From: Chloroflexota bacterium
Lineage (GTDB): Bacteria; Chloroflexota; UBA11872; UBA12225
NCBI GenBank assembly: GCA_030447525.1
Contig: JAUJOR010000008.1
Coordinates: 134,766-198,765, forward strand
Direction of reading: 5' to 3'
Length of the DNA: 64,000 nt
Shown: positions 24,170 to 33,355 of the stretch, piece by piece
How positions within the stretch are numbered: the stretch's first letter is position 1
Layout: each line of letters opens with the position of its first letter
Translations under genes and position numbers: made by a program
Notes under the pieces: generated by a model
What the model was told of the DNA's origin: nothing
Seen by the model: the letters and a program-made list of their open reading frames with translations, nothing else
Database searches by the model: none

Positions 24170-26191
24170 ATGAGCGAAGCACAGGTGGCGCCGTACGGCT
24201 CGTGGCGCTCGCCGATCTCCGCCGCGATGGTGGCCGGGGCAGCAGTCCGTCTGGGCCATCTCGCCGTCGACGGCGACGATATCTACTGGGCGGAGTTGCG
24301 TCCCGCGGAGGGCGGGCGCAACGTGATCGTTCGCCACACGCCGGACGGGCGCACGGCGGACGTGACCCCGGCCCCCTTCAACGCCCGCACACGCGTCCAC
24401 GAGTACGGTGGTGGAGACTTCGCCGTCGCCGCCGGCAGCGTCTACTTCGCCAATTTCGCCGACCAGCGTCTCTACCACCTGGATGGTAACGGGACGGGAG
24501 CGCCTCAGCCCCTGACAGAAGAAGGGCCGCTGCGCTATGCCGATGCCGTGGTCGATCATCAGCGCCGGCGCTTGATCTGCGTACGAGAGGACCACGCTCT
24601 CTCCGGCCGGCCGCCGGAGAACACCCTGGTGGCCATCGACCTCGCCGGCGTGGCGAGCGTGGCCGGGGGCACGAGTGCAAACGCCGGGAATCAAACCGTG
24701 CGGCCGGGTAGGGTGCTCGTCTCCGGTAACGACTTCTACGCCGCCCCCCGCCTCAGCCCGGACGGCTCGCGCCTGGCCTGGCTCACCTGGAATCACCCGA
24801 ACATGCCCTGGGACGGTACGGAGTTGTGGGTCGCCCAGGTGGCCCCTGATGGGGGCGTGGTCAACGCGCAGCATGTTGCCGGGGGGCCCGAAGAGTCGAT
24901 CTTCCAGCCGGCGTGGGCTCCCGACGGCCGGCTGTGCTTCGTCTCCGACCGCACCGGCTGGTGGAACCTGTACCGCTGGAGCGGCCCTGGGGGGGTGATA
25001 GAGACCCTGACGGAGCTGGAGGCGGAATTCGGGCAACCCCAGTGGGTCTTTGGCACGGCGACGTACGACTTCACCGGACCCGACACCATCGTCTGCGCCT
25101 ACAACCAGGGAGGCGTCTGGCGACTGGCCCGCTTGGACGCCGGCACCCGCCGACTGGAGCAGATCGAGATCCCGTATACCGAGATCCGCAACCTGCGCGT
25201 GACGCCCGGTGCAGTCCTCCTCGCCGCCGGCTCGCCTGTGGAGCCACCGTCGCTCGTCCTGCTGCGCGCCGCCGGCGGCGTGGTCGAGGTGCTGCGCCGC
25301 ACGAGCGACGTGGCCGTCGACCCCGGCTCCCTTTCCGTCCCTCAGTCGGTGGAGTTCCGCACCACGGGCGGGCAGTCGGCGTACGCCTTCTACTACCCCC
25401 CGGCAAGCAAGGCGTTTCGCGCGCCGTCCGGCGAGCGCCCGCCCCTCTTGGTCAAGAGTCACGGGGGCCCGACCTCCGCTACCTCCAACACCTTCAGCCT
25501 GGGCACCCAGTACTGGACGAGCCGCGGCATAGCCGTGCTAGACGTGAACTACGGGGGAAGCACCGGCTACGGCCGGGCCTACCGCGAGCGGCTCAACGGC
25601 AGCTGGGGCATCGTCGACGTCGACGATTGCATCAACGGGGCCCGTGCCCTCGTCGAGCGGGGAGCGGTCGACCCGCAGCGCCTGGTCATCAGCGGGGGGA
25701 GCGCCGGAGGCTACACCACCCTCTGCGCCCTCACCTTCCGCGACGTCTTCAAGGCCGGAGCGAGCTATTATGGCGTCAGCGATCTAGAAACACTGGTCAG
25801 CGACGATCACAAGTTCGAGTCTCGCTACACCGATCGCCTCGTCGGTCCCTACCCTGAGCAGCGCGACGTCTACCGCCAGCGGTCGCCGATCCACTTCGTC
25901 GACCGTCTCTCCTGTCCCGTCATCTTCTTCCAGGGCTTGGAGGACGTCGTCGTCCCCCCGAGCCAGGCCGAGACGATGGTCGCGGCCCTGCGCGCCAAGG
26001 GGCTCCCTGTGGCCTACCTCCCCTTCCCGGGGGAGCAGCACGGCTTCCGGCGGGCGGAAAACATCAAGCGGGCGCTAGAGGCGGAGCTGTACTTCTACGC
26101 CCGCGTCTTCGGCTTCCCCCTCGCCGACGCGGTGGAGCCGGTGCCCATCGACAACCTACCGCACCCGGACGTGCATCCGCGGCCGGTATGA
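24170..26191 (+). CDS. S9 family serine peptidase (acylaminoacyl/dipeptidyl peptidase type)
   Basis: A 673-residue protein with an N-terminal propeller (repeats such as LSPDGSRLAWLTWNHPNMPW and WAPDGRLCFVSDR) and a C-terminal alpha/beta hydrolase. The catalytic Ser is in ISGGSAGGYTTL near residue 511, the Asp near FFQGLEDVVVPPSQ, and the His in PGEQHGFR. NYGGSTGYGRAYRERLNGSWG is the oxyanion-region motif of the family. The ATG at 24170 follows a GAGGAGG site. No signal peptide, so it probably trims peptides in the cytoplasm. Short direct repeats around CGGTACACCRGAG lie just upstream (24101-24145). Confidence 0.93.
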   Translation: MSEAQVAPYGSWRSPISAAMVAGAAVRLGHLAVDGDDIYWAELRPAEGGRNVIVRHTPDGRTADVTPAPFNARTRVHEYGGGDFAVAAGSVYFANFADQRLYHLDGNGTGAPQPLTEEGPLRYADAVVDHQRRRLICVREDHALSGRPPENTLVAIDLAGVASVAGGTSANAGNQTVRPGRVLVSGNDFYAAPRLSPDGSRLAWLTWNHPNMPWDGTELWVAQVAPDGGVVNAQHVAGGPEESIFQPAWAPDGRLCFVSDRTGWWNLYRWSGPGGVIETLTELEAEFGQPQWVFGTATYDFTGPDTIVCAYNQGGVWRLARLDAGTRRLEQIEIPYTEIRNLRVTPGAVLLAAGSPVEPPSLVLLRAAGGVVEVLRRTSDVAVDPGSLSVPQSVEFRTTGGQSAYAFYYPPASKAFRAPSGERPPLLVKSHGGPTSATSNTFSLGTQYWTSRGIAVLDVNYGGSTGYGRAYRERLNGSWGIVDVDDCINGARALVERGAVDPQRLVISGGSAGGYTTLCALTFRDVFKAGASYYGVSDLETLVSDDHKFESRYTDRLVGPYPEQRDVYRQRSPIHFVDRLSCPVIFFQGLEDVVVPPSQAETMVAALRAKGLPVAYLPFPGEQHGFRRAENIKRALEAELYFYARVFGFPLADAVEPVPIDNLPHPDVHPRPV

Positions 26192-26222
26192 CCGCAAGCG
26201 GTGCCCGCCCGTATCGAGGCAT

Positions 26223-26313
26223 CTGGTGAGGAAACGCTCTATCGTTCCACCTGCTGGGCTGTACGGCGTTTCGGATTGCTTCAGTGCTGCTGCCCCGCTG
26301 GGCACAAAAGACT
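26223..26313 (+). repeat. Dispersed ~90-bp repeat, copy A
   Basis: Starts CTGGTGAGGAAACGCTC and ends near GCTGGGCACAAAAGAC. Clearly alignable with copies at 41317-41407 and 49212-49301 over the whole length. It lies in the 211-bp spacer between the S9 peptidase and queE. No coding capacity. Confidence 0.65.
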
Positions 26314-26402
26314 CATCTTAGAAGCCGTCGTGACGGGCGTTGTGGAACATCCTTAGACACCCGCCGCCAGCCTACGGGAACGATGCGGGCCAGCGGTGGG
26401 TC

Positions 26403-27110
26403 CTACCGGCCGCGCTTATCGCCCCAGAGAAGGACGTGTAGGCGAGTGGTGAAGCGATAGCCCAGGGCCTGGCACCGCTCCACCAGCCAGGCCGAGCGCT
26501 CGGCCAGGACGGCGGTGGTAGTGCCTTCAGGCATCAGCAGGACGCGCTCCGCCGGCACGCCGTAGCGCGCCACCTGCCCCTGCACCTCAGCCAGGTCGTC
26601 CGGCGCGGTGACCACGTACTTGAAGTAGGCCTGGGACTGCGCGGCGAACCAGGTCAAGGCCGCCGGCACCTCACGCGCCCCGGATTCGTTGCCGGAGCTG
26701 GCCAGCTTAGGCGAGACGTTCCACTGATCGACGCTGGCGGACAGGGCCCCGTCCGGGAGAATGGTGCCGCTGGTCTCCACCTCGATACGCTTCCCCTCCG
26801 ACTTGAGGCCCGCCGCCAGGGGGACGAGGTCGCGCTGCTGCAGGAGAGGCTCCCCCCCGGTGACGACCACGTTGCGCGTCCCGCCCGCCGCCACGCGGTG
26901 CAAGACCTCCGGGACCTCCAGGCGGATGATCTCCGCCTTCGGGTTGTAGCGCGCCCAATCCCACGTGTACGGGGTGTCGCAAAAGCCGCAGTGCAAGCTG
27001 CACAGGGACAGACGGACAAAGGTGCTGGGGACGCCGGCCGTGACACCCTCGCCCTGAATTGAGGTGAAGATCTCCGGCTCCCCAGTCGGGAGGCGGCTCA
27101 GCTTGAGCAC
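26403..27110 (-). CDS. queE: 7-carboxy-7-deazaguanine synthase (radical SAM)
   Basis: Converts 6-carboxytetrahydropterin to 7-carboxy-7-deazaguanine in queuosine/7-deazaguanine synthesis. FTSIQGEGVTAGVPSTFVRL is the QueE opening, followed by the radical SAM cluster ligands in CSLHCGFCDTPYTWDW (C-x3-C-x2-C). VVTGGEPLLQQRDL is the SAM-binding GGEP motif. The 235-residue length is normal. The start lies 15 bases after the queD stop, so the two form an operon. queC and folE are not in the window. Confidence 0.94.
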   Translation of the reverse strand: MLKLSRLPTGEPEIFTSIQGEGVTAGVPSTFVRLSLCSLHCGFCDTPYTWDWARYNPKAEIIRLEVPEVLHRVAAGGTRNVVVTGGEPLLQQRDLVPLAAGLKSEGKRIEVETSGTILPDGALSASVDQWNVSPKLASSGNESGAREVPAALTWFAAQSQAYFKYVVTAPDDLAEVQGQVARYGVPAERVLLMPEGTTTAVLAERSAWLVERCQALGYRFTTRLHVLLWGDKRGR

Positions 27111-27125
27111 GGCGTCACCTGGGCG

Positions 27126-27617
27126 TCAGGCAAGAGATCCACTAGCAGACGGTGCGCCACCGAACGCCGCCGGACGGGTCGGCGGTGCGCCGAGCGGGAT
27201 CAAGTCCGGGACATACTCAGCGTACTGAGCGGGGGACTCCCACACCCGCACCCGCTCCACAATAGCGCCGAACTCCCGGGCCGCTACGCCGAAGAGCTCG
27301 CGGGCCAAGGCTTCAGTGGAGGGGTTGACGCCGCGGAAAAGATAGAGCCGGGTCTCCGGCACGGCGCGCAATGCCTCCACCAGGACAGAGTCGCCCTCGC
27401 CGGCCAGAAAGGCGTGATCCCAATGCTCGTCGATCCAGGTCTTGAGGCGCCCCTTCAGCTCCCGGAAGTCTACACCCAGCCCCAGGGCATCGAGCTCCCG
27501 TACGGTGACGAAGACCTCGGCCCGAAAGGTGTGGCCGTGCGGCGAGGCACACTTCCCAGGATCCCCCACCAGACGGTGCGCGGCGTCGAAGGTCAGCTCA
27601 ATACGGTCGATGAACAT
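27126..27617 (-). CDS. queD: 6-carboxytetrahydropterin synthase
   Basis: Converts dihydroneopterin triphosphate to 6-carboxytetrahydropterin, the step before QueE. Zinc ligands are the His in FDAAHRL and the two in HGHTF. The catalytic Cys sits in CASPHGHTF. WIDEHWDHAFL and NPSTEALARELF complete the family pattern. The ATG at 27617 (MFIDRIELTFDAAH) is where family similarity begins; the frame continues upstream without resemblance. The last 25 residues are Pro/Ala-rich and extend past the usual end. Confidence 0.93.
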   Translation of the reverse strand: MFIDRIELTFDAAHRLVGDPGKCASPHGHTFRAEVFVTVRELDALGLGVDFRELKGRLKTWIDEHWDHAFLAGEGDSVLVEALRAVPETRLYLFRGVNPSTEALARELFGVAAREFGAIVERVRVWESPAQYAEYVPDLIPLGAPPTRPAAFGGAPSASGSLA

Positions 27618-27703
27618 CGTTCGGATCCAGCCCGCTACATAGTCTACCCTGTTACCATCCGGCGGCGGGCAGAAAGGGCTCCACAGAGCCCAGAGGAGGA
27701 GAC

Positions 27704-29089
27704 GTGACTCAGCAAGGGGGAACACGCAGCATGGGGGCGACCACGGACGGGCCATCCAGGGGGCTCCCTGAGCCGGTGGTGCCACAGCCCTGGGAGCCGA
27801 CGGGGGGCATGCCGGCCCTACGCATCACCGACGTCAAGGTGATTTGCACTGCCCCGGACGGCATCCGCCTGGTGGTGGTGAAGGTGGAGACGAGCGAGCC
27901 AGGCCTGTACGGACTGGGCTGCGCCACCTTTACCCAGCGCCCCCTGGCGGTGGTCACGGCAATCGAGGAGTATCTCAGGCCCTTCGTCATCGGACGCGAT
28001 CCGAACGACATCGAGGACATCTGGCAGGCCGCCTTCGTCAGCTCCTACTGGCGCTCCGGACCGGTGTTGAACAACGCCATGAGCGGCATCGACGAGGCCC
28101 TCTGGGACATCAAGGGGAAGCGGGCCGGGATGCCCGTCTACGAGCTCTTCGGCGGGAAGTGCCGGGAGGCGGCGTCCCTCTATGCCCACGCCTCCGGCGG
28201 GCACGCCCAGGAGCTGGAGGACAACGTCCGCAAGTACATGGAGCAGGGCTACCGTTACGTCCGCTGTCAGATGGCCGTCCCGGGCTACTCCACTTACGGG
28301 AGCCGCATCACTCCCAAGGGGGGCCAGACCGGGCGAGAGGGGAACGCCACTCCCACCGGGGAGCGTTCCGGCTCCCGCGGCGCTCAGATCGAGCGCGCCC
28401 GCGCCCCCTGGGAGCCGACTCCCTACTGTCGCATGGTGCCCCGGATGTTCGAACGCTTACGCGGGACGTTCGGCGATGACGTCGAGCTGCTCCACGACGT
28501 CCACGAGCGTATCCCCCCCATCCAGGCCCTCCAGCTGGCCAAGGATGTCGAACGCTACCACCTCTTCTTCCTCGAGGACGCCCTGGCCCCGGAAGACGTG
28601 GACTACTTCCGCATCATGCGCCAGCAGACCAGCACGCCGGTGGCCATGGGGGAGCTATTCGTCAACGTCAACGAGTACCTCCCCCTGGTCCGTGACCGGC
28701 TGATTGACTTCATGCGCGTGCACATCTCGGACATCGGCGGACTCTCCCCGGCCCGCAAGCTGGCCGCCTTGTGCGAGTACTTCGGCGTCCGCACCGCCTG
28801 GCACGGGCCAGGGGACGTCTCGCCGGTGGGCCACGCCGCCAATCTCCAGCTCGACTTGGCTTGCTACAACTTCGGCATCCAGGAGCAAACCGTTTTCGGG
28901 GAGCGCACACGGGAGGTCTTCCCCGGCTGCCCCGAGATCCGTGACGGCTCTTTCTGGTCGAACGGCAAGCCCGGCCTGGGCATCGATATCGACGAGACCC
29001 TGGCGTCGAAGTACCCCTATCCCGAGCATCCCCTCAATGGGGCCTGGCCGCCCGTGCGGCGCCGCGACGGGACGGTCATCCGCCCCTAA
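27704..29089 (+). CDS. Mandelate racemase/enolase-superfamily protein, ManD-like
   Basis: Resembles the D-mannonate dehydratase/RspA group: RITDVKVICTAPDG opening, GIDEALWDIKGKRAGMPVYELFGG capping region, then barrel ligands ELLHDVHERIPP, FFLEDALAPED and MGELFVNVNEYLP. These supply the three acidic Mg ligands. HGPGDVSPVGHAANLQLDLACYNFGIQE is characteristic of ManD. The start is a GTG directly after GAGGAGGA. About 40 extra residues precede the conserved fold. Related proteins vary between efficient dehydratases and near-inactive members, so activity should not be assumed. Confidence 0.9.
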   Translation: MTQQGGTRSMGATTDGPSRGLPEPVVPQPWEPTGGMPALRITDVKVICTAPDGIRLVVVKVETSEPGLYGLGCATFTQRPLAVVTAIEEYLRPFVIGRDPNDIEDIWQAAFVSSYWRSGPVLNNAMSGIDEALWDIKGKRAGMPVYELFGGKCREAASLYAHASGGHAQELEDNVRKYMEQGYRYVRCQMAVPGYSTYGSRITPKGGQTGREGNATPTGERSGSRGAQIERARAPWEPTPYCRMVPRMFERLRGTFGDDVELLHDVHERIPPIQALQLAKDVERYHLFFLEDALAPEDVDYFRIMRQQTSTPVAMGELFVNVNEYLPLVRDRLIDFMRVHISDIGGLSPARKLAALCEYFGVRTAWHGPGDVSPVGHAANLQLDLACYNFGIQEQTVFGERTREVFPGCPEIRDGSFWSNGKPGLGIDIDETLASKYPYPEHPLNGAWPPVRRRDGTVIRP

Positions 29090-29123
29090 AGCCCGGATTG
29101 TTCATCCAGGGAAGCGCCAGCCT

Positions 29124-29144
29124 CCCGCTCCCAGCGGGAGCGGG
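29124..29144 (+). terminator. Hairpin downstream of the ManD-like gene
   Basis: CCCGCTCCC and GGGAGCGGG pair perfectly around a 3-base loop, 35 bases after the stop codon. There is no T run. It may act as a terminator or 3'-end stabiliser. Confidence 0.45.
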
Positions 29145-29256
29145 CTGGGGTGAGGGCCGGATGGCGCCCCCTCACCCGCGCGCCGCGCGGCCCCTCCCAC
29201 GAGGCCAGGCGCACCGACCTGCGGTCTATAAAGAGTGCAGGTAAAGAAGGGCGTAC

Positions 29257-29306
29257 GAATAACCGCTCCGCCAGTCCGGTCTGCCGCGCTGGCGGAGCGG
29301 TTATTC
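29257..29306 (+). repeat. Perfect 18-bp inverted repeat with 14-base loop
   Basis: GAATAACCGCTCCGCCAG (29257-29274) is exactly matched by its complement at 29289-29306. An outer GTGCAG (29234-29239)/CTGCAC (29307-29312) pair extends the structure. It lies between convergent genes. It could be a bidirectional terminator or a small mobile palindrome. Confidence 0.7.
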
Positions 29307-29361
29307 CTGCACCAGTCCTACGTCGCACGTCATAAGGACGCGACAAGGGGGACGTTGGGGG

Positions 29362-29898
29362 CTAACGCTCCGGCAAGGTCCCGAAGACGAGCGGGTCACG
29401 GGCCACGTCCAGGTGGCGCGCCGGCTGCATCAGCTTCTCCAGCTCTGCCTCGTACTGCGACAGGGCCAGCTCCCCGCTGGCGAAACGCCCCTTCAGGCAG
29501 GTCAACATCTCCCCGCGGAACTCGGCGTAGCTTAGCTCACCGGCCACGTAGCGCCGGCGCAGCACGGCCTCCGGTGTGACGCCGGCGTCCTCGAGGGCGG
29601 GGGTCCGGCCCGGGCCGTTGACCAGGCGGTAGACCAGGTACAGCGGGGCACCGAACACGGCACCCAGGACGAGTACGGGGAGGGCCATGGAGAGGACCAT
29701 CAAGGCCAGGGCGAGAACGGTGATCGGCGTGGCCACCAATGCCCCGATCATTCCCGCCGGGATAAGCAAGAGCGTCCAGGGCAGGCCGGTGGCCGCGCTG
29801 ATGATCAGACCCGGAAGTGCCCCCAGGAGCAGTACGGCGAAGAAGAGCGTGCGGACGTGACGCCGCCAGTGACGCCATTGCTTGTTCTTTCTTGCCAT
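29362..29898 (-). CDS. Membrane protein with C-terminal SHOCT-like domain
   Basis: A 178-residue protein: basic N-terminus (MARKNKQWRHWRRHVR), three hydrophobic segments (about residues 17-35, 42-62, 66-90), then a soluble tail. The tail has two SHOCT-like units: VTPEAVLRRRYVAGELSYAEFRGEM and LKGRFASGELALSQYEAELEKLM. The ATG at 29898 is preceded by an AGGGAAG site. SHOCT domains are short oligomerisation modules; the function of this protein is unknown. Confidence 0.75.
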   Translation of the reverse strand: MARKNKQWRHWRRHVRTLFFAVLLLGALPGLIISAATGLPWTLLLIPAGMIGALVATPITVLALALMVLSMALPVLVLGAVFGAPLYLVYRLVNGPGRTPALEDAGVTPEAVLRRRYVAGELSYAEFRGEMLTCLKGRFASGELALSQYEAELEKLMQPARHLDVARDPLVFGTLPER

Positions 29899-30234
29899 CG
29901 CCCGTCTTCCCTTGCCGATCGCCAACTGCCCTGCCGGTCTCAGGGACCCCAATAGCTGAATCGTACTCTGCCCCGCCCCGGCAGGCAATCGCTGGGAGGC
30001 ATCCCTATCCACCGTCGTGTTACCCACTACGCTGGGACGGAGCCGGACATTACGCCCCCGATTTAGGCGTCTGATCCATAGAGAGGCCTCCCGGTTTGTG
30101 CACAACATCCATACTGGTGGGCACGGGGCACACCCTACCATCGTCATTGGTGACTGGCCTTTCCGGCCCGGCGCCGCGCACGGCGTCATCCGCGCCAGAC
30201 GCCGAAAGGCCGGCAGAGTAGGGGGAGCAGAGCC
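29899..30234. other. Divergent spacer between the SHOCT and PucR genes
   Basis: 336 bases with no credible gene. It must hold promoters for both genes. The only structure I see is an imperfect palindrome at 30156-30211, listed separately. Confidence 0.6.
30156..30211 (+). promoter_or_regulatory. Imperfect inverted repeat upstream of the PucR-family gene
   Basis: GGCCTTTCCGGC (30156-30167) faces GCCGAAAGGCC (30201-30211), complementary with one bulged base. It ends 24 bases before the GTG start, so it would lie in the 5' leader or over the promoter. A role as operator or mRNA hairpin is inference. Confidence 0.4.
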
Positions 30235-32253
30235 GTGGCAGGCATTTCGGTGGAGGAGGCGCGGGACGCGGCCCTCCCTAGTGGCACCCTGCTGCTGGGT
30301 GGAAGAGCCGGCTTGCATCGTAGCGTGACCGGTACGGCAACGCTGCGGGCGCGAACGCCGGCGTTCCCGGCCCTCCACGGCGGCGAGTTGGCCCTCGTCC
30401 CTGTGCCCCTCCTGCGTCAGATGGAGCCCCGTCCCCGGCTCGACCGGCTGATCTCACAACTGGCCGACGCCGGAGTGGCGGCGATCGTCTTTCTGGAGTT
30501 GACGGAGGACGAGCGGACGCTGTTGGAGCAAGCGGCCGGCGCCGCCGATCAACATGCCCTGCCGGTGATGGCGGCGCCACCCCACCACACGGCAGAGATG
30601 GTAGATGTGGCCCTGCACCGGCACCTCGCCGGCCGGCGGGAGACCCTCTTGCGCCGGAGCCAGGAGTTACAGCAGGAGTTCACCACGCTGGCCTTCGCCG
30701 GTCGCGGCCTGCCGGCCATCGTCGAGCGCTTGGCGACGATCACCGGACTGCCGGCGGCCTGGGAGGACCGATTGCTGGAGCTGCGGGGCTGGGCAACGCC
30801 ACCGGCGAGCGTGGCCAAGGCCGCCGATCTCCCGGTCGATCTCCCCGCGCTCCTCCGCGGGGCACGCCTGCCCCTGCTGCGTTGGGCCAAGTCCGTCCGG
30901 CCGGACGCCAGTCCGGAGGTGGCGGTCCTCCCCCTGCGCGCCGACGGTCCCCCCGGTGCATCCCCCTGGACACGCCTCGTGGTCGCCTTTATGGCCGGCG
31001 GGCAGGTGGCCGGCTACATCTCGCTTGTCGTCCAGGCCGGCGCCGCCGATCAGGAAGCGCGCCTGGCGCTGGCCGGGGCCGGGCTGGCCGCGTCCATCGA
31101 AGCCTTGCGCGCTCGGGCGGTCACCGAGGCGCAGGGAAACGCCACCGCCAGCCTCGTGCGTGACTGGCTCGCAGGACGCTTCGACCATCCGGGTGAGCTG
31201 GCGTCCCGTGCCAACCAGCTGGGGCACACCCCGGCGCCGCCGTATGGTGTGCTGGTCTTGGAGACTCAGCGGGTTATCCCCCCAGACGGCCTGCAGCGCC
31301 TGGCCCACACCATGAGCCGTGCCACGCCCCTGGACAGCGACGCCCAGGGTCCCGGCGCGGAAGGAAAGGGATCGCGCCCGCAGCGCGGCGAGCCGGTTGC
31401 CGGCGCCGGGGAGCCAGGGACAATGGGTGGCGGAACGGGGAGGCAAGCGACCACCCGGCCGGCCGGCGCCCCCTTGCCTCCCGAAGGCCCGCTGGCGCTG
31501 AGCGCCGTGCTCGATGAACGCCGCACCGTTCTGCTCGTTCCGGCAGTGTCGATGCCGGCGGTGGACGCCGCCGCGGCCGCGGTGCACACCTTGCTCGTCC
31601 CGCTGTCGGCCGAGGGGGAGAATGCCCCGCCGATCTTCGGGGGCATCGGCCGGCCGGCAACCCGTCTGGAAGACGTCCCCCGCGCCTACCGCGAGGCCCA
31701 GCAGGCCCTGGCCATCGCCCGTCGCCTGGGCGGGCGGCACCGAGTGGCCTACTTCGGCTCGCTAGGGGTGTACCGCCTGCTGGCGGCCGTAGCCCCCACC
31801 GAGGAGCTGAGCAGCTTCTATGAAGATACCCTCGGCCCGCTCGTGGCCCACGACCAGAAGAGCGGTGGCGAGCTGCTGCGCACGCTTGACGCCTACATCG
31901 CCTGCGGCGGGAGCCCGCTGGATACCGCCCAGCGCCTCCATGCCCACCGGAACACCGTTCTCTACCGTCTCGACCGCATCGCCGAGCTGCTGGGCGTGGA
32001 CGTGCGGCAGCCGGAGCAGCGTCTCCTCTTCCACCTGGCCCTGCGAGCGGGGGAGGTGCTCGGCGAGCTCCAGCCGGGGGCGCTCAGCCACGGCGGCGTA
32101 TCGCCATCGGCGCCGCACTCCCCTTCCGAGCCCCCAGGTGACGGCGCGGCGCAGTCTGGTCCAGCGCGGCGCCCCACCGTGCATGGCCTGAGCCTGACCG
32201 GTACCGAGACACAGCCCCGCAGGCGCCTCGAGCTGCGCCGCGCCGCCGTCTAG
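30235..32253 (+). CDS. PucR family transcriptional regulator
   Basis: A 672-residue activator-type regulator. The N-terminal PucR domain has GTLLLGGRAGLHRSVTG, then ELALVPVPLL and AGVAAIVFLEL. A central CdaR/GGDEF-like region follows (about residues 280-510, FGGIGRPATRLEDVPRAYREA). It is interrupted by a Gly/Pro-rich insertion around residues 365-425. The C-terminal helix-turn-helix is LLRTLDAYIACGGSPLDTAQRLHAHRNTVLYRLDRIAELLG. The GTG start follows a GGGGGAG site. Family members respond to purines or sugar acids. No target is visible beside it, though a molybdenum hydroxylase operon lies 20 kb away. Confidence 0.9.
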   Translation: MAGISVEEARDAALPSGTLLLGGRAGLHRSVTGTATLRARTPAFPALHGGELALVPVPLLRQMEPRPRLDRLISQLADAGVAAIVFLELTEDERTLLEQAAGAADQHALPVMAAPPHHTAEMVDVALHRHLAGRRETLLRRSQELQQEFTTLAFAGRGLPAIVERLATITGLPAAWEDRLLELRGWATPPASVAKAADLPVDLPALLRGARLPLLRWAKSVRPDASPEVAVLPLRADGPPGASPWTRLVVAFMAGGQVAGYISLVVQAGAADQEARLALAGAGLAASIEALRARAVTEAQGNATASLVRDWLAGRFDHPGELASRANQLGHTPAPPYGVLVLETQRVIPPDGLQRLAHTMSRATPLDSDAQGPGAEGKGSRPQRGEPVAGAGEPGTMGGGTGRQATTRPAGAPLPPEGPLALSAVLDERRTVLLVPAVSMPAVDAAAAAVHTLLVPLSAEGENAPPIFGGIGRPATRLEDVPRAYREAQQALAIARRLGGRHRVAYFGSLGVYRLLAAVAPTEELSSFYEDTLGPLVAHDQKSGGELLRTLDAYIACGGSPLDTAQRLHAHRNTVLYRLDRIAELLGVDVRQPEQRLLFHLALRAGEVLGELQPGALSHGGVSPSAPHSPSEPPGDGAAQSGPARRPTVHGLSLTGTETQPRRRLELRRAAV

Positions 32254-32353
32254 TTTTTCCCTTCTTGCCTCCCCCTTGCCGGCGGTGTCCGCTGGAGGTA
32301 GATAAGACCTCTCTCCGCCGGAGTGGAAAAGAAAGGTCAGGCGGTAAAGGATC

Positions 32354-33355
32354 TCAAGCCATAAGGGCGAGTTGCTCGCGCGTCACGCGATAACGTAATG
32401 GCTCACCGGCGAGGAAGCGGGCGATCTCCTCGACCATGGCCTGGCCCTGAGCCAGGTGGCTGTCCACCGAATGGCCGGCGGCGTGTGGCGTCAAGATCAC
32501 GTTCGGCAGCTGCAGGAATGGGGAATCGGTCGGGAGGGGCTCCTGCTCGAACACGTCCAGGGCGGCGGTAAAGCGCCCGCTGCGTAGCTCGGCCAGCAGG
32601 GCCGCGTAGTCCACGGTGTAGGCCCGGGCGGTGTTGATGAAGACGCTCCCCGGCTGCAGCTGGGCCAGCTGCGCCGCGCCAATCAAGCCTTTGGTCTGGG
32701 GGGTAATGGGGGCGTGATTGGAGACCACCTTGCTGTCGCGGAAGAGGTCGTTCAGTCCCACCTGGCGCACGCCAAGGGCGACGGCCACGGCTTCGCTCAG
32801 GAACGGGTCGTAAACGGCTACGTCACAGCCGAATGGTTTGAGCAGCTGCAGGTGCTTGCGGGCAACGTAGCCCGCGCCGACTAACCCCACACGCTTGCCT
32901 CGCAGTAGCTCGCCCGGCGCCGCGCGCAGCGCCCCCCAGGGCGTTCCGGCGCGCATGCCACAATCCATCTCTCGCACCGGGCGCAGGCAGAGGAGCTCCA
33001 GGGCGAGGCACAGCTCGGCCACGGCGTCGGCGATCAGGTCGGCGGCGTGGGTCACGGCGATGCCCCGCTCCCAGGCCGCGGGGTCGATGGGGCCTTTCAC
33101 GCTCCCCGCGGTGTGGGCGATCAGCTTCAGCCGGGGCGCGCCGTTCAGAAGGTCGGCTGTGAGCTTCGGCGACTTCCATCCGGTAAGAGTCACCTCGGCT
33201 TCGGCGAGGGCCTGGCGCACGGCCTCCACGTTGGCAACGTCGATACGTAGCGGGCGGCCAACGCGCTCGAGCATGTGGGCCGTCTCCGGAGAGATGACCT
33301 GGCGCCAGGTCTCGTCCGGCAGCAGAACAGCGATGGCCGGCAATGATGTCATCAA
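32354..33355 (-). CDS. D-isomer specific 2-hydroxyacid dehydrogenase
   Basis: NAD-dependent oxidoreductase of 333 residues. The nucleotide-binding GAGYVARKHLQLLKPFG is followed by DPFLS, as in the family. Catalytic residues are Arg in FINTARAYTVD, Glu in DVFEQEPLP and His in LTPHAAGHS. The start ATG overlaps the TGA of the substrate-binding protein gene (ATGA), so the two are translated together. Substrate unknown; pairing with a carbohydrate-type binding protein suggests sugar-acid metabolism. Confidence 0.92.
   Translation of the reverse strand: MMTSLPAIAVLLPDETWRQVISPETAHMLERVGRPLRIDVANVEAVRQALAEAEVTLTGWKSPKLTADLLNGAPRLKLIAHTAGSVKGPIDPAAWERGIAVTHAADLIADAVAELCLALELLCLRPVREMDCGMRAGTPWGALRAAPGELLRGKRVGLVGAGYVARKHLQLLKPFGCDVAVYDPFLSEAVAVALGVRQVGLNDLFRDSKVVSNHAPITPQTKGLIGAAQLAQLQPGSVFINTARAYTVDYAALLAELRSGRFTAALDVFEQEPLPTDSPFLQLPNVILTPHAAGHSVDSHLAQGQAMVEEIARFLAGEPLRYRVTREQLALMA

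Noticed and set aside
23543..25462. A 639-codon open frame on the minus strand, opposite the S9 peptidase
   Set aside because: It lies antisense to a clearly recognisable peptidase, is rich in Arg, Gly, His and Pro as expected for GC-rich antisense frames, and shows no domain.
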